Shown here piece after piece: positions 20,077 through 21,966 of a stretch of 21,966 nt of DNA. Source of the DNA: Lysobacteraceae bacterium. GTDB lineage: Bacteria > Pseudomonadota > Gammaproteobacteria > Steroidobacterales > Steroidobacteraceae. The notes below the pieces were generated by a model that was not told where the DNA came from, made no database searches, and saw nothing but the letters and a program-made list of their open reading frames with translations. The position numbers and the translations under genes are program-made. Location of the stretch: assembly GCA_012516015.1 (NCBI GenBank), contig JAAYXG010000288.1, positions 1-21,966 on the forward strand, given 5' to 3'. Positions within the stretch are counted from its first letter, which is position 1. Each line of letters opens with the position of its first letter.

Positions 20077-21558
20077 TTGAACGCCGCCACTAAAACAATC
20101 GAGTCGCCGCGCGACGGATCGGAAGATGCGTCGCTGGAGGCTCCATACCCAGAGCTGGGACATCGAGCCATTCGTGCGTTGCTCGCGGCCGTGCCCGAGT
20201 TCGTGTTCGTGCTCGATCGCAAGCTCAACATCATCGTGGCGAGCCGCAGCGTGGGTCTCAGATGCCCGAAAGAGTTGGAGGGCCGACCCATCATCGACGT
20301 CTTCCCGCCGCACCTGCACGCGATTGCGTCGGCGACGCTTCATCGCGTGCTCGCGAGCGGGCAGGTCGACGGATTCGCTGCGGAGATCGAAGGCATCGAC
20401 GGTCAACAGCGTCATTTCGACATCCGAGTGAGTCCGTTTCGCCCGGATGAGGGAACGTCATGGCTGACGCTCATCGCGACGGAAATCACCGAGCAAGTGC
20501 GCGCCGAGCGTGCCATCGCCACTCAGGCCCGCATGATCGAGTCGATGCTCGAAGGGGTCGCCGTCATCAACGAGCGCGGGGTGATCGAGATTACGAATCC
20601 CGCGTTCGACCGCATGTTCGGCTATCGCCGCGGCGAGCTCATCGGGCGCGACATGGCCGCCCTCGCGGGCTGGCCGTTCGAGCAGCCCGAGCGCTGGCAG
20701 CGCGAGGGCAGCGAAAGCATCCGCTCGCAGCGTGTCGAGTTCGACGGTCGCCGCGCGGATGGGACGTTTTTCGCCGCTGCGGGCGTGCTCTCACGGTTCG
20801 AAGTCGTCGGCAGCAATCACAGTCTCGTCGTGCTTCAAGATGTGAGCGAGCGCAAGCAGCTCGAGCGCGCGATTCTCGAAGCGGTCAATCGCGAGCAGTA
20901 TCGGATCGGTAACGATTTGCACGATGGTCTCGGCCAGGAGCTGACGGGTATCGCGCTCATGTTGCGCGGACTGGCCGGTCGCGTCACGACCGAGTACGAG
21001 CCGATCCTGCCCGAGATCGAAGGGATCACGCGCCTCGTGAGCAACGCGATCGAAAGCACGCGCGCGCTCGCGCGCGGGCTCTCGCCCGTGAACCTCGAAC
21101 GCGGCGGCTTGAAGGACGCGCTGGAAGGTCTCGCCATGCATGCGGCCGAGCTCTACGGCGTGCAAATCCTTTGTACACAGCGCTTGAGCGCAGCGCGCCC
21201 CTTGAGCGCGGAGTTGGCGAATCACTTATATCGAATCGCGCAAGAGGCGGTACGCAACGCGGTCCGGCACGGGAAGGCGCGGGCTATACGACTGCACTTG
21301 CATGTTGCGCGCGCTAAGGTGCGCCTGACGGTCACCGACGACGGGACTGGGATGCCAACCCAAGCCGAGCAGGCTCCCGGCATGGGACTGAAGATTATGC
21401 GATACCGGGCGCGTATGTTGGGCGGAGAGGTGCGCTTCGAGCGTTCCACCCCGAGCGGAACACGCATCGTATGCGAATGCCCGATCGCGCTTGGGGCGAC
21501 GGATGCGCCGCGCGAGCGAAAGCCGCGCCGCAAGAGGGCGAGCGGCCGCATTAACTAG
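20077..21558 (+). CDS. PAS-PAS-HisKA_3 sensor histidine kinase
   Basis: A 493-residue cytosolic kinase. Two PAS domains (about 35-140 and 150-260) precede a HisKA_3 domain with H282 in NDLHDGLGQELTG and an HATPase with N394 (EAVRNAVRHG), DDGTGM (421-426) and PGMGLKIMRYRARML. A basic tail, RKPRRKRASGRIN, ends it. The TTG at 20077 is the first usable start after an in-frame stop at 20059-20061, and PAS homology begins about 30 residues later. It is a paralogue of the kinase at 17189 but has a second PAS domain in place of the receiver. Likely partners are the regulators at 18999 and 21644. Confidence 0.93.
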   Translation: MNAATKTIESPRDGSEDASLEAPYPELGHRAIRALLAAVPEFVFVLDRKLNIIVASRSVGLRCPKELEGRPIIDVFPPHLHAIASATLHRVLASGQVDGFAAEIEGIDGQQRHFDIRVSPFRPDEGTSWLTLIATEITEQVRAERAIATQARMIESMLEGVAVINERGVIEITNPAFDRMFGYRRGELIGRDMAALAGWPFEQPERWQREGSESIRSQRVEFDGRRADGTFFAAAGVLSRFEVVGSNHSLVVLQDVSERKQLERAILEAVNREQYRIGNDLHDGLGQELTGIALMLRGLAGRVTTEYEPILPEIEGITRLVSNAIESTRALARGLSPVNLERGGLKDALEGLAMHAAELYGVQILCTQRLSAARPLSAELANHLYRIAQEAVRNAVRHGKARAIRLHLHVARAKVRLTVTDDGTGMPTQAEQAPGMGLKIMRYRARMLGGEVRFERSTPSGTRIVCECPIALGATDAPRERKPRRKRASGRIN

Positions 21559-21643
21559 GTAATAGCTGATGAAGTTTTCGCCGCGTTTCTGGTGAAGAAC
21601 GGATTCAGGATTCAAGTGAGCGATCTTTGAAAGGAGTGAAGCA

Positions 21644-21966
21644 ATGACCGTTGGGACTTCTTTGTTCAAGACGATGCACAAGCCGCCGGCGGGCGTGCCG
21701 AAGGACCGCAAACGCCGCGTCCTGATCGTCGACGACCATCCGATCGTCCGGCAGGGCCTGCGCCGTTTGATCGAAGCGGAGTCGGATCTCGAGGTGTGCG
21801 GCGAAGCCGAAACGGCCCGCGAAGCGAAGTCGCTGATCCGCGAGCTCGAGCCGGACGCCGTCATCGTCGATGTCTCCCTGAAGCAGGGTGACGGGCTGGA
21901 GCTGGTCAAGGACGCGCGCGCGCACTATCCATCTTTGCCGCTGCTCGTGCTCTCCATGCACGATGA
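21644..21966 (+). CDS. Response regulator, receiver domain (3' partial)
   Basis: The frame starts at the ATG at 21644, has AAGGAGTG at 21631-21638 as ribosome-binding site and runs off the right edge after 107 codons. A basic leader of about 24 residues precedes a receiver with D30/D31 in LIVDDHP and acceptor D76 in VIVDVSLKQGDG, ending at LVLSMHD, closely like the regulator at 18999 (VLVLSMQDE). A C-terminal LuxR-type domain is expected but not visible. It follows the kinase gene by 85 bases and is its probable partner. Confidence 0.9.
   Translation, partial: MTVGTSLFKTMHKPPAGVPKDRKRRVLIVDDHPIVRQGLRRLIEAESDLEVCGEAETAREAKSLIRELEPDAVIVDVSLKQGDGLELVKDARAHYPSLPLLVLSMHD

Overview
The window is GC-rich, densely coded proteobacterial chromosome. 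High GC, LacI/TRAP/Uxa/Kdu uronate genes, PAS-rich cytosolic kinases and abundant short-tandem hairpin repeats suggest a soil or freshwater gammaproteobacterium, possibly of the Steroidobacter/Nevskiales type. That placement is inference from gene content and style. No rRNA, tRNA, IS, prophage or CRISPR was seen.

Left part (1-12914) is a pectin/hexuronate utilisation locus. Two esterases lie first: a 5'-truncated alpha/beta hydrolase, then a Tat-type exported type-B carboxylesterase that overlaps it by one base. Next is a plus-strand operon of an MhpD-like hydratase and a complete TRAP transporter (dctP, dctQ, dctM). Two minus-strand genes follow, uxaA (altronate dehydratase) and a uxuB-type fructuronate reductase. 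A LacI-family regulator is divergent from uxaA, and kduI-kduD come after it. The inferred flow is: esterases remove substituents from pectic oligomers, the TRAP system imports uronates, KduI/KduD convert unsaturated-uronate products to 2-keto-3-deoxygluconate (KDG), and the reductase and UxaA bring saturated uronates to the same KDG pool. A motif ATGACACCGGTTWCC overlaps the predicted promoters of both the hydratase/TRAP operon and kduI, and is probably the operator of a shared repressor.

Right part (13169-21966) is a signalling island of six genes: a four-PAS hybrid histidine kinase; a receiver-EAL phosphodiesterase overlapping it; a convergent receiver-PAS-HisKA_3 kinase; a NarL/FixJ response regulator; a second, paralogous PAS-PAS-HisKA_3 kinase with a TTG start; and a response regulator cut by the window end. 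None of the kinases has an obvious membrane segment.

The most unusual content is between genes. At least five loci (about 2518-2588, 5018-5139, 8164-8268, 17061-17179, 19671-19860) carry hairpin-like elements whose arms are tandem 7-bp repeats. The heptamer differs between most elements (GGTTGAC, GTGTAAG, GGGCTTG, AGAGCCC). The inner end of most arms carries a conserved box (GGCMAGA or GGTCAGA), and four loci also carry a GCTAGC box. The elements sit against, or even supply, the stop codons of neighbouring genes. A separate nested inverted repeat (6451-6669) separates dctM from uxuB.
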